Shown here piece after piece: positions 1-7,610 of a stretch of 64,000 nucleotides of DNA (the stretch's first letter is position 1; each line of letters begins with the position of its first letter). The notes beneath the pieces were generated by a model. The model ran no database searches. It was given only the letters and a program-made list of their open reading frames with translations, and was not told the origin of the DNA. The position numbers and the translations under genes are program-made. This DNA is from an uncultured Bacteroidales bacterium (lineage in GTDB: Bacteria > Bacteroidota > Bacteroidia > Bacteroidales > UBA3824), in contig CAJOJG010000007.1 in assembly GCA_905234655.1 (NCBI GenBank), positions 1 to 64,000 of the forward strand. Reading direction: 5' to 3'.

Positions 1-99
1 GCCTACCGAATTAGTGATGTTTTTACAAACCTGTGCGGATGCATTCATCATCACGCCGGCCATCATGGTCATCAAAAATGTCAATACTGTTTTTTCCAT
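1..99 (-). CDS. Secreted protein, N-terminal fragment cut by window edge
   Basis: An open frame begins at an ATG (97-99) and runs off the left edge of the window, giving 33 residues. The start MEKTVLTFLMTMMAGVMMNASAQ is partly described here as a basic/polar head, a hydrophobic core and an A-S-A cleavage motif, so this is a signal peptide and the protein is exported. A single cysteine follows shortly after. The rest of the gene lies outside the window, so no function can be given. The frame is open throughout and the start is preceded by an A/T-rich leader as is usual for this phylum. Confidence 0.55.
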   Translation of the reverse strand, partial: MEKTVLTFLMTMMAGVMMNASAQVCKNITNSVG

Positions 100-170
100 T
101 TTGTTTGAGTGTTGTTTTGTTTTGGATTTCGGTGCAAATTTAACACATCCGAAACCTGCCGTCAAGACCC

Positions 171-243
171 TGCTCCCATCATGTTGTACCTAACATCTTG
201 ATAATCAACGATGCTCCCTTCGGGAGCAGAAAAATGGGAGCAT
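171..243. repeat. Repeated TGCTCCC/GGGAGCA elements forming alternative hairpins
   Basis: TGCTCCC occurs at 171-177 and 212-218, and its complement at 222-228 and 236-242. ATGCTCCC at 211-218 can pair either with 222-227 (loop TTC) or with GGGAGCAT at 236-243. The last copy ends 7 bases before the GTG start at 251. It could be a terminator, a translational switch, or a scar of the rearrangement that truncated the downstream gene; the sequence does not decide between these. Confidence 0.4.
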
Positions 244-250
244 TAAAATC

Positions 251-757
251 GTGAAAAAATGCAGGATATGCCGTAAGTTCGACTTCGAAAAGCAACAGAT
301 TGAATATGAGAAAAACGTATGGGCATTACTTTCCATCGTACTTCTTTTGACGGTCGTATGCCTTTTGTCCGTCATTATAAGCCGCAGGAAAATCAAACAC
401 CTGGAATACGTCAACGCCGACCAATACGCCACTATAAAAAACTCCGAAAGCGTCATCGAGGAAGCCGAATCGGAATTGGACTACCTCGTCAAACAAAACG
501 AAGAGATTATGGATAAGAGCGAGAACCTCGCCACCATTGTGGAATCCAACAAGCGCAAAATAGACAGCCTGCAAAATGAAATCGAAGACCAAAAAGTCAA
601 GTACAGCAAGGAGGTCGAAATCGGCAAAACGATTTACAATAGAATCCTTAACATTCAATCTATCGCAAGTTACAAGGAGCAATACGCCAACTGTCTTTAC
701 TACCGTCCGCAGCCGAAGGACAAAACTCAAAGAAAAAATGGCGTAAAACACCATTGA
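251..757 (+). CDS. Truncated membrane-anchored coiled-coil protein (TPR-regulator C-terminus)
   Basis: This 168-residue frame has one transmembrane segment at about residues 24-44, followed by a long charged coiled coil (about 50-125) and a short tail. The start is a GTG. Bacteroidales carry many TPR-transmembrane-coiled-coil sensor proteins in which a stretch like KFDFEKQQIEYEK directly precedes the membrane helix and a GKxIYNRI-like stretch follows the coil. Both occur here, but the TPR half is missing, so this is probably the remaining C-terminal part of such a gene rather than a complete protein. It lies beside another broken gene (768-1624), which supports local decay. It may still be translated. 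Confidence 0.45.
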   Translation: MKKCRICRKFDFEKQQIEYEKNVWALLSIVLLLTVVCLLSVIISRRKIKHLEYVNADQYATIKNSESVIEEAESELDYLVKQNEEIMDKSENLATIVESNKRKIDSLQNEIEDQKVKYSKEVEIGKTIYNRILNIQSIASYKEQYANCLYYRPQPKDKTQRKNGVKHH

Positions 758-767
758 AAAAGGTTGT

Positions 768-1624
768 TTATGCAAACAAATCGTCAAGCACAACAAGACT
801 TTGCACCCTGCCAGAATGTGCATTATTCACAAGCCCGGATGTGGTAATCAAGGTTATATGAGGCGACAACTTGCATCGGGTCTCGTCGATAAAAACCTGT
901 AGCTTATTGCGCAGCGACGAATCACAGTCATTGTCGATAGTAAAATCGCCGTCGCAATACTTGATTTCACAGAGGTTGACGATATGGTCGCGACGTTCTA
1001 TCACCATATCCACCTGCGCACCTCCTTCCTTGCGTTGACTCCGCCACGGCGCGACATTGGTCTGCACTCCTGCAATGCCCAAAGCCGCCTTTATCTGCGC
1101 TACATGACAGAAGCATACATCCTCGAAAGCATATCCCCGCCAGGCATTGGCCTCGCCCAAAAACTGGCTGTCTTGCCAAAAAGTGGACACGCTCTTATTT
1201 TTGCGCATAAAACGAAGGTAAAACATACTGAAAAAATCAATGAGTTTGAATTTTGTGTTGCGTTTAGGCTGTCCATAATCCACATACGAAATTATCATGT
1301 CGCTCACTTCCAGGGCTTTGAGTGTCTTTGTAAGCCCGCCGCCGTATGGCAGTCCTGTATGTTCGGCAATTTCTTTGCGCGAAAAACCGTCGCGCCGCGT
1401 GGACAGAGCCTCCACAATTTTGATGCAGTCCTCGTAATTGACAAACAGCGACGAATAAAGCCTCTGAAACAGAACTTGTTGTCGAAAAATTCTCTTACCA
1501 AGAAAGTCTTGCCAACTCGCCTACGCCCATAGACCACCACAAATTCGGGTCGCCCCGAATTGACAAGCTCCGTGAGTTCCCTGCGTTCTTTGATTCTGCC
1601 AATAATCTTTTGTGCCCTAACTAC
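768..1624 (-). pseudogene. Broken archaeal-type ATPase with DUF234-like nuclease domain
   Basis: Two frames on the minus strand make up one damaged gene. The first (1624 to about 1304) reads an N-terminus typical of the ATPase_2 family, with ELVNSGRPEFVVVYGRRRVG and the Walker A end KT. The second (1415-768) reads the winged-helix and C-terminal DUF234-type part, including AQVDMVIERRD and LCEIKYC, which resemble the PD-(D/E)xK catalytic core. The middle of the ATPase, including Walker B, is missing, the halves are out of frame, and a TAA stands where the start should be (1625-1627). Intact relatives are about 380-480 residues; about 285 codons remain here. Two palindromes lie just upstream, an arrangement shared with the intact DUF4143 ATPase at 18587-19729. 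Confidence 0.75.
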
Positions 1625-1680
1625 TTACATTAAAAATTGAACTTATATTTTGCCGCAAGTTACAAAAAATATGTGATTCT

Positions 1681-1707
1681 GGCAAAATAAAGCACCTTTA
1701 TTTTGCC
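1681..1707. repeat. Palindrome 1 upstream of the broken ATPase
   Basis: GGCAAAATAAAG (1681-1692) and CTTTATTTTGCC (1696-1707) are perfect 12-bp inverted arms around a CAC loop. The same core recurs in the longer palindrome at 1725-1769. It lies about 57 bp upstream of the ATPase remnant, next to a decayed GTAACTT promoter-like motif (minus strand). Confidence 0.85.
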
Positions 1708-1724
1708 GGAAATGCCCTAAAAAC

Positions 1725-1769
1725 ACCACTTCCGGCAAAATAAAGCACCTTTATTCTGCCGGAAGTGGT
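1725..1769. repeat. Palindrome 2, 21-bp arms; possible terminator of the ketosynthase operon
   Basis: Arms 1725-1745 and 1749-1769 are complementary with a single mismatch and share the core GGCAAAATAAAG-CAC with palindrome 1. On the minus strand the stem is followed by TGTTTTTAGGG, so it could also terminate the operon that ends at 1793. The repetition of the core in two tandem hairpins is not required for a terminator. Confidence 0.85.
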
Positions 1770-1792
1770 AATGATGTATTGGGTATGTCTTA

Positions 1793-3013
1793 CTACAAGT
1801 TCCTGACTATCAGCGTCGAGTTAGTGCCGCCGAAGCCGAAGGAATTGGAGAGGAATGTGTCGAAATGAGCCGAGACACGTGCGCCGGGGATGTTGAGCTT
1901 TGCGGAATCCTCGTCGGGGTTCTCGTAGTTGAGGTTAGCCGCCACAAAGTCGTTCTTCATCATCAGCATCGAGTAGATGACCTCGCTCGCGCCAGCCATC
2001 CACATCTCGTGGCCGGTCTGTGATTTCGTGGAAGTCACGAATGGCTTGTGGCTGCCGAAAATCTGGTCGATGGCCTTCGCCTCGTTAGTGTCGCCGATGT
2101 GGGTCGAAGTAGCGTGGGCATTGACGTAGCCAATCTCGGAAAGGCTGATGCCAGCCGCCTTGACAGCGTTTTCGAGCGATTTGGCGGGACCGGCGACATT
2201 GGGCGACGAGATATGGTCGCCGTTGGACGAGAAGCCCCACGACAAGACTTCTGCAACGATGGGCGCGCCGCGCTTTACAGCGTGTTCGTAGTCCTCGATA
2301 ATCACCGTAGCCGCGCCGCCGCCCGGCACAAGGCCGTCCCTGTCGCGGTCGAACGGGCGTGAAGCCTTAGTGGGCGCGTCCTCGCGTGTGGAGAATGCGC
2401 TTATGCCGTCAAAACTGCCCACGGCGTAGGGGTTGACCTCCTGCGCGCCGCCGCATACAACCATGTCCTGCAGGCCGTTGCGGATAAGCAATGCGCCCAG
2501 GCCGATGGCATGGCTGCCCGAGGCGCACGCGCCGGAGACAGTGAGGTTAATGCCACGGAGATGGAATATGCAGCCGAGGTTCATCGTGACGGTGGAGTTC
2601 ATCGACTGGAAGATGCCGCCCGAGCCGATGAGCGTCGTGTTCTTCTTGCGGAGCATAGTCTCCACCGACTTATATACCGGCTCCGCGCTCGAGTCGTTGC
2701 CGTATAGAAGCCCCACATCGTTTTTGTCGAGATAATCTTGGTCGATATTGGCGTTTTTGAGAGCCTCCACAGTGGCCACGTATGCGTATTTGGCCTGTTC
2801 GGGCATAAATACACGCTGCGCCCTCGACAACTGGCCTTTGAGGTCAGGGGTCTCGAGTTTAGAAGTCAAGCCGGAGCGGAATCCCATCTCCTTTCTTTCG
2901 GGATCCAGGATGATGCCCGATACGCCATTGTAGAGCGAATCCCTTACTTCGTCAAGGTTTTTCCCAAGGCATGAATAGATGCCCATGCCTGTTATTACTA
3001 CTCTTTTTTCCAT
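1793..3013 (-). CDS. Beta-ketoacyl-ACP synthase (FabF/KAS-II-like)
   Basis: A 406-residue condensing enzyme that would join malonyl-ACP to an acyl or polyene primer in the cytoplasm. The catalytic triad is complete: Cys163 in SGACASGSH, His300 in NAHATSTHIGDTN and His335 in KSQTGHE, with Lys330; the C-terminal SNSFGFGGTNS motif is also present. Length matches the family (about 400-415). It overlaps the preceding acyltransferase gene by 16 bp and is the last gene of a three-gene minus-strand operon with that acyltransferase and a CrtI-like oxidoreductase, which points to polyene/secondary lipid synthesis rather than housekeeping FabF. Housekeeping FabF cannot be excluded, but the usual acpP/fabD/fabG neighbours are absent. 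Confidence 0.85.
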   Translation of the reverse strand: MEKRVVITGMGIYSCLGKNLDEVRDSLYNGVSGIILDPERKEMGFRSGLTSKLETPDLKGQLSRAQRVFMPEQAKYAYVATVEALKNANIDQDYLDKNDVGLLYGNDSSAEPVYKSVETMLRKKNTTLIGSGGIFQSMNSTVTMNLGCIFHLRGINLTVSGACASGSHAIGLGALLIRNGLQDMVVCGGAQEVNPYAVGSFDGISAFSTREDAPTKASRPFDRDRDGLVPGGGAATVIIEDYEHAVKRGAPIVAEVLSWGFSSNGDHISSPNVAGPAKSLENAVKAAGISLSEIGYVNAHATSTHIGDTNEAKAIDQIFGSHKPFVTSTKSQTGHEMWMAGASEVIYSMLMMKNDFVAANLNYENPDEDSAKLNIPGARVSAHFDTFLSNSFGFGGTNSTLIVRNL

Positions 3014-4413
3014 GTATTTTTTGTTAATATGTTATCCAATTTGTTAAATATCCTTGTCCTAAGTTCTTCCATGCCTTTAAGCCCTTTGCCGCGCTCGCGG
3101 TAGAACCTCCACTGCCTCTTGAGGGTCAGGAAGCCCGCGCGGTATTTCCACGCCCATATTCCGAACCACGGCAGGCATGCCAGGTGGATAAGCGCGACCC
3201 ACCAGTTAAAGAAGTACACGTCCGCAACCATCTGCAATGTGTACACCAACGGCCCGGCGAACAGAGTGTTGAGGGCGAACCTCACGCCGCCCACAAACAT
3301 CGCCTGGTGGCTGTCCCCGGCCTTGAGCTTGTCGGTAAATGGCATCGGTGCCAAAAATAGTAAAATATTTGGAATTAGCGAAAAAAGAAACAACGGAAAA
3401 AGCACGATAAGCCCCAAAAGTTGCAAAGTGAACTTTAAAGGCGAAAGCTGGTTGTCGAAAATCTCGTCCTTTACCTTGCACTTCCGGCACGTGTCGCGCA
3501 GCGTAATCGCCCCGTCAAATATTTCCTTAAACTCGTCGGCATGGCTTTCCTTGGCGGCTTCTATCTCTGCAAAAAATGCCTTGTCGCTCTCCAGACGGTC
3601 GGGCAGGTATTTCGAATTGCCGCCACACTGTGCGCAATATCTGCGCCCGTATGTCAGGCGCAGGTAGTCGATGGCGTCGTAGTTGTCCAAGTCGGTGATG
3701 TTGAGCATCATGCCCTCGATGCTGCTGCGGACGACATTGTTTATGTTGCGGCGGGCGGTGCGTGGCTTTTTTTGGTAGAGTTCATAGTACTCCTTCAGCG
3801 AAATCGGCTCGCCAATCTTAAGCATCACTTCCTCGCGGAACGCAAAATAGTCCGAATAGTGGTTCACAACCGGCAATATCTTCACGTCGGTCTTGAACCC
3901 GTCAGCCTCGATAGCGTCGAATGCAAGCCTTAGGTAGCCTTCGGAAAAGTTTCCAAGCCATCGTTTGTCCTGATTGACGGCCTCGGGGAATATGAGCACG
4001 GCGTTACCCGCCATGATGTCTTTCCCTGCGACCTGGAAAAGGTCAGTATTGTACGTTACAGTCTCGAGCCCGTCCTTCGAATACCTGAAGGCTGGAAGTA
4101 GGTTAAAACTCCTCAAAATCCACCTTACAACGGGATTCTTGAACATGTCCGCCCTTGTGAATATGCACACGTCACGATCCTTGAACCCGAACTCGACCGC
4201 CAATGCGTCGTTAAGCGTGTTCTGATGGTTGGACACGATGATAAGTGGCGTGCCGGCCGGCGGTATGTTTCCCTTACCTACCATGTAGACGTTGCGGTAA
4301 TAGATAAGGTCGTGCATCAAGCCAACGTATGCGCGCGACACTTTGCCGAAAATCCTCGACACCACGCCGCGTCCTTTAACTAACTCCGATATGTACTCTT
4401 TGTCCTCTTCCAC
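2998..4413 (-). CDS. PlsC-type acyltransferase with zinc-ribbon-like cysteines and membrane tail
   Basis: The N-terminal half is a glycerol-3-phosphate/1-acylglycerol-3-phosphate acyltransferase domain: SNHQNTLND places His63 and Asp69 in the HxnD catalytic position, and FPEA at 142-145 is the second conserved block. Between about 258 and 312 there are two CxxC pairs (260-263 and 309-312) that could bind a metal. The C-terminal part has about three hydrophobic segments (about 330-355, 375-395, 402-424), so the protein is an inner-membrane enzyme. At 471 residues it is longer than plain PlsC (about 240). It lies in an operon between a CrtI-like oxidoreductase and a ketosynthase, suggesting acylation of a lipid or polyene product. 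The acyl acceptor is unknown. Confidence 0.8.
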   Translation of the reverse strand: MEEDKEYISELVKGRGVVSRIFGKVSRAYVGLMHDLIYYRNVYMVGKGNIPPAGTPLIIVSNHQNTLNDALAVEFGFKDRDVCIFTRADMFKNPVVRWILRSFNLLPAFRYSKDGLETVTYNTDLFQVAGKDIMAGNAVLIFPEAVNQDKRWLGNFSEGYLRLAFDAIEADGFKTDVKILPVVNHYSDYFAFREEVMLKIGEPISLKEYYELYQKKPRTARRNINNVVRSSIEGMMLNITDLDNYDAIDYLRLTYGRRYCAQCGGNSKYLPDRLESDKAFFAEIEAAKESHADEFKEIFDGAITLRDTCRKCKVKDEIFDNQLSPLKFTLQLLGLIVLFPLFLFSLIPNILLFLAPMPFTDKLKAGDSHQAMFVGGVRFALNTLFAGPLVYTLQMVADVYFFNWWVALIHLACLPWFGIWAWKYRAGFLTLKRQWRFYRERGKGLKGMEELRTRIFNKLDNILTKNTWKKE

Positions 4414-4440
4414 TCTTTTATATTCTTTCTATGTTTTAAC

Positions 4441-4559
4441 GTAAATTACCGTCAATTTTTTCGTCAATTTTCGTCAATTTTCTTTTTTCTTCTCCAAAAA
4501 TTAAAAGAATTTTTTTAAAGAATTAAAAGAAATTCTTTTAATTTAATTTCTAATTCTTT
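4441..4559. repeat. CGTCAATTTT word array and A/T-rich spacer
   Basis: The 146-bp gap between two genes of the operon begins with four copies of CGTCAATTT (4450-4481) followed by AATTCTTTTAA-type A/T-rich inverted stretches (about 4495-4557). The same CGTCAATT word forms an array at 15152-15297. No open frame or promoter is evident. Confidence 0.6.
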
Positions 4560-6080
4560 TCATTTTTTGGATAGGAAAGTATTCTTTTTGCAACAGAATT
4601 GCTGCAATATGTTTTCGCGCTTCATTAAGCGTTGTATTGCGAAACGTCCTGTCACTAAGGCGTTTGGCAGACCGCCGGGAGTTTGGAGCCACTGTCCGGC
4701 GAGGTAGAAGTTGTCGAGTCCGGGCAATACGCCGGGATGCGTCTCCTTCTTTACCAAGTGTGTCTGTATGAATCCCATGTACGAGCCTTTGTATGCGCCG
4801 GTATAGCGGTTGAATGATTTTGGGGTCACCGCCTCTATGACGGACAACTTGCCCCGATATTGCGGGTAGTGCTTCTCGAGACGTTGGAGGACTTCCTGAG
4901 CGATTCGCATTTTTTCTGCGCGGTAGGCCTCGCGGTCTGCGTAGAGTTTTTCCCAATATTCGTACTGGTAGTCGTACTGTACCACGAGCACCTCTATGAT
5001 GCCCTTCCCCTCGGGCGCAAAACCTGGCTGGTCGGCGAAGTTGTTGACTATTATGGTCTTGCAGTCTCGTCCCGCCACCGTATAGGGCTCACAGTTAAAA
5101 ATCTCCATCGTCGGGATGTCGTCCGTCGGCACGTCCACGGCATAATAGATGTCCAAGTCGCTGAAAACCGGGAACTTGTCGGGGTTCGCGTAGCAAAAGC
5201 GGAAATGGTCGTCCATGTATTTATCGCCGATGAGCTTGAAAGTCACCGAGATGTCCGTGGCGCATATCAGGTTTTCGACCTCTGCCGTCGTGCCGTCCTC
5301 AAAGTTGACACTCTTGCACCTGCTGCCCTCGATGTCGATGGACAACGCCTTTTTCTTAGTTGAAATTTTGCCGCCGAGTTGAAGATAGCGGTCGCGCATT
5401 TTGAGCGTGATGCTGTCCGAGCCGCCAAGTGGCAGGTCGGCATTCCCCGCCGCAAACATCGCGTACATGTATAGCGTCGAAATCGCAAAATACGTCTCCG
5501 GCACATAGTTGTATATTATCTGGCGGATGATCGGGCTTTGGAACATTTGCGCCAAGTCGCCGATGTTCATCTTGCCGTACTTCACCGCCACTGGTATCGC
5601 CTTCCTCATCTTCCACAACAGCTTCATGTTGTCCCAAAAGCCCATCTGCTCCTTTGGCTTGAGGGCCGGGAGCTCGATGTTCTGGAAGTCGCGGATTGCC
5701 TTTATGAGCTTGTGTATGACCTTCTTGTCCTCGGGCGCGACGGAGAGCAGCTCGGCTTCCATCTTGTCAAGGTCGCGCCATGCGTGTCCCTTGATGCCGT
5801 CGATGTCGACTTGGAGGAAATAGTCGTGCGAAATCATCTTGCACCCATCGCCGACGACGCCGACGTCTTCCCAAACCTGGTAAATCTCCTTTTTGGGCGA
5901 CGTTCCGGTCATCCAGTGGACACAATTATCTATGTGGAAACCCTTGCGCTTCCAGGAAGTGCACTGGCCACCTATGACGGTGTGGCTCTCGAAAATTTCG
6001 CTTTCCAAACCGCTCAACTGGGCGTATATGCCGGCTGCAAGACCCGATACCCCGCCGCCTATGATGGTTACTTTCGACAT
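4560..6080 (-). CDS. CrtI/RetSat-like FAD-dependent oxidoreductase (phytoene desaturase family), copy A
   Basis: A 506-residue flavoprotein. The N-terminus VTIIGGGVSGLAAGIYA (GxGxxG at 8-13) with Glu31 after beta-2 is the FAD-binding Rossmann fold, IGGQCTSW follows, and the C-terminal block LAGQWLQTPGGLPNALVTG is the second FAD contact of the CrtI/retinol-saturase family. Family members add or remove double bonds in polyisoprenoids or other polyenes. Here it is the first gene of an operon with an acyltransferase and a ketosynthase, not with phytoene synthase, so an acyl-polyene substrate is more likely than a carotenoid (inference). A second family member is at 21598-23082. The start ATG is 79 bp downstream of a likely promoter. 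Confidence 0.8.
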   Translation of the reverse strand: MSKVTIIGGGVSGLAAGIYAQLSGLESEIFESHTVIGGQCTSWKRKGFHIDNCVHWMTGTSPKKEIYQVWEDVGVVGDGCKMISHDYFLQVDIDGIKGHAWRDLDKMEAELLSVAPEDKKVIHKLIKAIRDFQNIELPALKPKEQMGFWDNMKLLWKMRKAIPVAVKYGKMNIGDLAQMFQSPIIRQIIYNYVPETYFAISTLYMYAMFAAGNADLPLGGSDSITLKMRDRYLQLGGKISTKKKALSIDIEGSRCKSVNFEDGTTAEVENLICATDISVTFKLIGDKYMDDHFRFCYANPDKFPVFSDLDIYYAVDVPTDDIPTMEIFNCEPYTVAGRDCKTIIVNNFADQPGFAPEGKGIIEVLVVQYDYQYEYWEKLYADREAYRAEKMRIAQEVLQRLEKHYPQYRGKLSVIEAVTPKSFNRYTGAYKGSYMGFIQTHLVKKETHPGVLPGLDNFYLAGQWLQTPGGLPNALVTGRFAIQRLMKRENILQQFCCKKNTFLSKK

Positions 6081-6169
6081 GAAGGTTTTGTTTTAGTATG
6101 TTATTTATTGTCAACAATAATTAGTTTGCAGGGCGAATGGTCTTTCTTTAATACTCAAAATATGGTTCG

Positions 6170-6177
6170 CAAAGGTA
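6170..6177 (-). promoter_or_regulatory. -7 element TACCTTTG for the CrtI/acyltransferase/ketosynthase operon
   Basis: The minus strand reads TACCTTTG, matching the Bacteroidota -7 consensus TAnnTTTG. No TTTG is found at the ideal 20-bp spacing; the nearest is at 16 bp. The leader to the ATG at 6080 would be about 80 nt. Confidence 0.5.
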
Positions 6178-6243
6178 AGTAGTTTTTTTCAAACAAAAAA
6201 TAAAAATTCCGTTATTTTATTTGTAGGCTAAGGTTAATTCAAA

Positions 6244-6278
6244 AAAAATACCGAAGACTTTTAGCCTCCGGTATTTTT
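6244..6278. terminator. Terminator of the HU-SPOR gene
   Basis: AAAAATACCG (6244-6253) pairs with CGGTATTTTT (6269-6278). On the minus strand the stem runs into a T tract, placing it 60 bp downstream of the stop of the HU-SPOR gene. Confidence 0.75.
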
Positions 6279-6338
6279 ATTTTTTATAGTGTCCTGCGGA
6301 CAGAAATCTTACAGACAAGATTTCTCGCGAAGCGACGA

Positions 6339-7448
6339 TTACTTGGAGTTCTTCAACAGCCAGATGTCGTCGGCGTTGATGCCACGCTTAAGGGCTTTGT
6401 TATATTCCTCGACGATTTCCTGCGCGCTGTTGCTGTTGGCGATGACAACACGGTAGAGGCTCGAGCCTTCCACATTAAGGATGTCTTTCGCCTTTATGGC
6501 GCGCTTACGCTCGCGGGCGTTTACCTTGTCGGTGAACGAGCCGCCGATGAGGTAGTACTTGTCATACTTCTCTCCGAGGTTCTGCGGCGAGACGTTGCTG
6601 AAGCCAGCCTGGGCGAGGATTTCGAGGTCGGAGTCTATCGTGGGACGCTCCGGCTCGTTGTTGGTGGCATCGACGAGTTCGGTGTTTGTGTCAGTTGTGT
6701 TACCTGCCAACGGATCTGCCGGGGTGTCCTGCTGAACAACCTCAGTGCTTGGCTTGTCTTTGTCGCCAAAGATGGAGTCCTTGAAGATGAAGAACAGGAC
6801 GGTCAGGATGGCCAATAGCGGCAACAGAATCGCCAGCAGCCACGGGAACTTGCTCTTTTTCTTCTCCTCTTTCTCGGTCTTTGTCGTGGTGGTCTTTGTG
6901 GTGGTCGTCTTTGTCGTCGTGACCTTTGAAGTGGCGGCGGCAACCTTTTTGTCGCCCTTGCCGACAGTCTTTCCACGGCTTGTGGCGGCTGTAGTTTCAG
7001 TCGTCACGGTCGCAACCCTGTCGGCTGCGGCTACCGGCTCGACCTCGACAGAATCCATGCCGTAGTTGTCTATGGAAAGTTTGGACGGCACGGACTTGAG
7101 AGCGGTCTCGCCATTCTCGGCCTGGTAAAGTATGCCGACCTCGTCGAGCGTCACAGTCGCTTTCGTGGCGACCTTGTTCTTGACCTCGCGGACAAAATCG
7201 GCGACTGCGGTCTTCGCAGCGTCCTCGGAAATATTGAGGTCGTCGACGATGAACTTAATGAGTTTGTTATCAGCGTCATCGGTCTTGGCGGTGTTGAGCG
7301 TGACAAGTTTTGTCGGGGGATGTATGACGCCCGACTTCTCGTCTAACTGCGCGGACTGGTATGACGTCTCCAACGTGCCAAGACCCGGCACGGTGATGTT
7401 GTCTTCCTTGAGCAACACATCTTTGAATACTGATGCTATACTTATCAT
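6339..7448 (-). CDS. HU-like / SPOR domain membrane protein
   Basis: A 369-residue protein with three parts. Residues about 1-120 resemble the HU-like CCDC81 fold of Bacteroidota, with PGLGTLET and VTLDEVGIL matching HU edges. A Thr/Lys linker (about 145-200, with repeated KTTTT) leads to a transmembrane helix at about 201-223. The C-terminus (about 295-369: YYLIGGSFTD through DDIWLLKN) is a SPOR domain, which in this family binds denuded peptidoglycan glycan strands at the division site. The architecture suggests a link between cytoplasmic nucleic acid or a partner and the septal wall, but the direction of the N-terminal interaction is unproven. It is transcribed divergently from galE from a well-matched promoter. 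Confidence 0.85.
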   Translation of the reverse strand: MISIASVFKDVLLKEDNITVPGLGTLETSYQSAQLDEKSGVIHPPTKLVTLNTAKTDDADNKLIKFIVDDLNISEDAAKTAVADFVREVKNKVATKATVTLDEVGILYQAENGETALKSVPSKLSIDNYGMDSVEVEPVAAADRVATVTTETTAATSRGKTVGKGDKKVAAATSKVTTTKTTTTKTTTTKTEKEEKKKSKFPWLLAILLPLLAILTVLFFIFKDSIFGDKDKPSTEVVQQDTPADPLAGNTTDTNTELVDATNNEPERPTIDSDLEILAQAGFSNVSPQNLGEKYDKYYLIGGSFTDKVNARERKRAIKAKDILNVEGSSLYRVVIANSNSAQEIVEEYNKALKRGINADDIWLLKNSK

Positions 7449-7491
7449 GAGTAGTACGTTTTATTATCGTTTGTGGTATTCTTTTGTGGCG

Positions 7492-7523
7492 CAAATATAC
7501 AAAATATATTTTCAGCCAACAAA
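7492..7523 (-). promoter_or_regulatory. Promoter of the HU-SPOR gene
   Basis: On the minus strand TTTG (7520-7523), a 20-bp spacer and TATATTTG (7492-7499) match the Bacteroidota promoter exactly. It is back-to-back with the galE promoter, the two TTTG elements being 4 bp apart. Confidence 0.85.
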
Positions 7524-7527
7524 TGAT

Positions 7528-7559
7528 TTTGGCAATATATTTTGTTTTTCGTATCTTTG
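7528..7559 (+). promoter_or_regulatory. Promoter of galE
   Basis: TTTG (7528-7531), a 20-bp spacer and TATCTTTG (7552-7559). Transcription would begin near 7566, leaving a leader of about 45 nt before the ATG at 7611, which rules out the longer upstream reading of the frame. Confidence 0.85.
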
Positions 7560-7610
7560 ACGCGCAAAACAAAGCAATACAGGTTCTGTACAATAAATAA
7601 AACAACCGAA

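Noticed and set aside
2320..2350. FDRDRDG in the ketosynthase as another calcium loop
   Set aside because: This is the ordinary conserved PFDxxRDG segment of condensing enzymes and not an EF hand.
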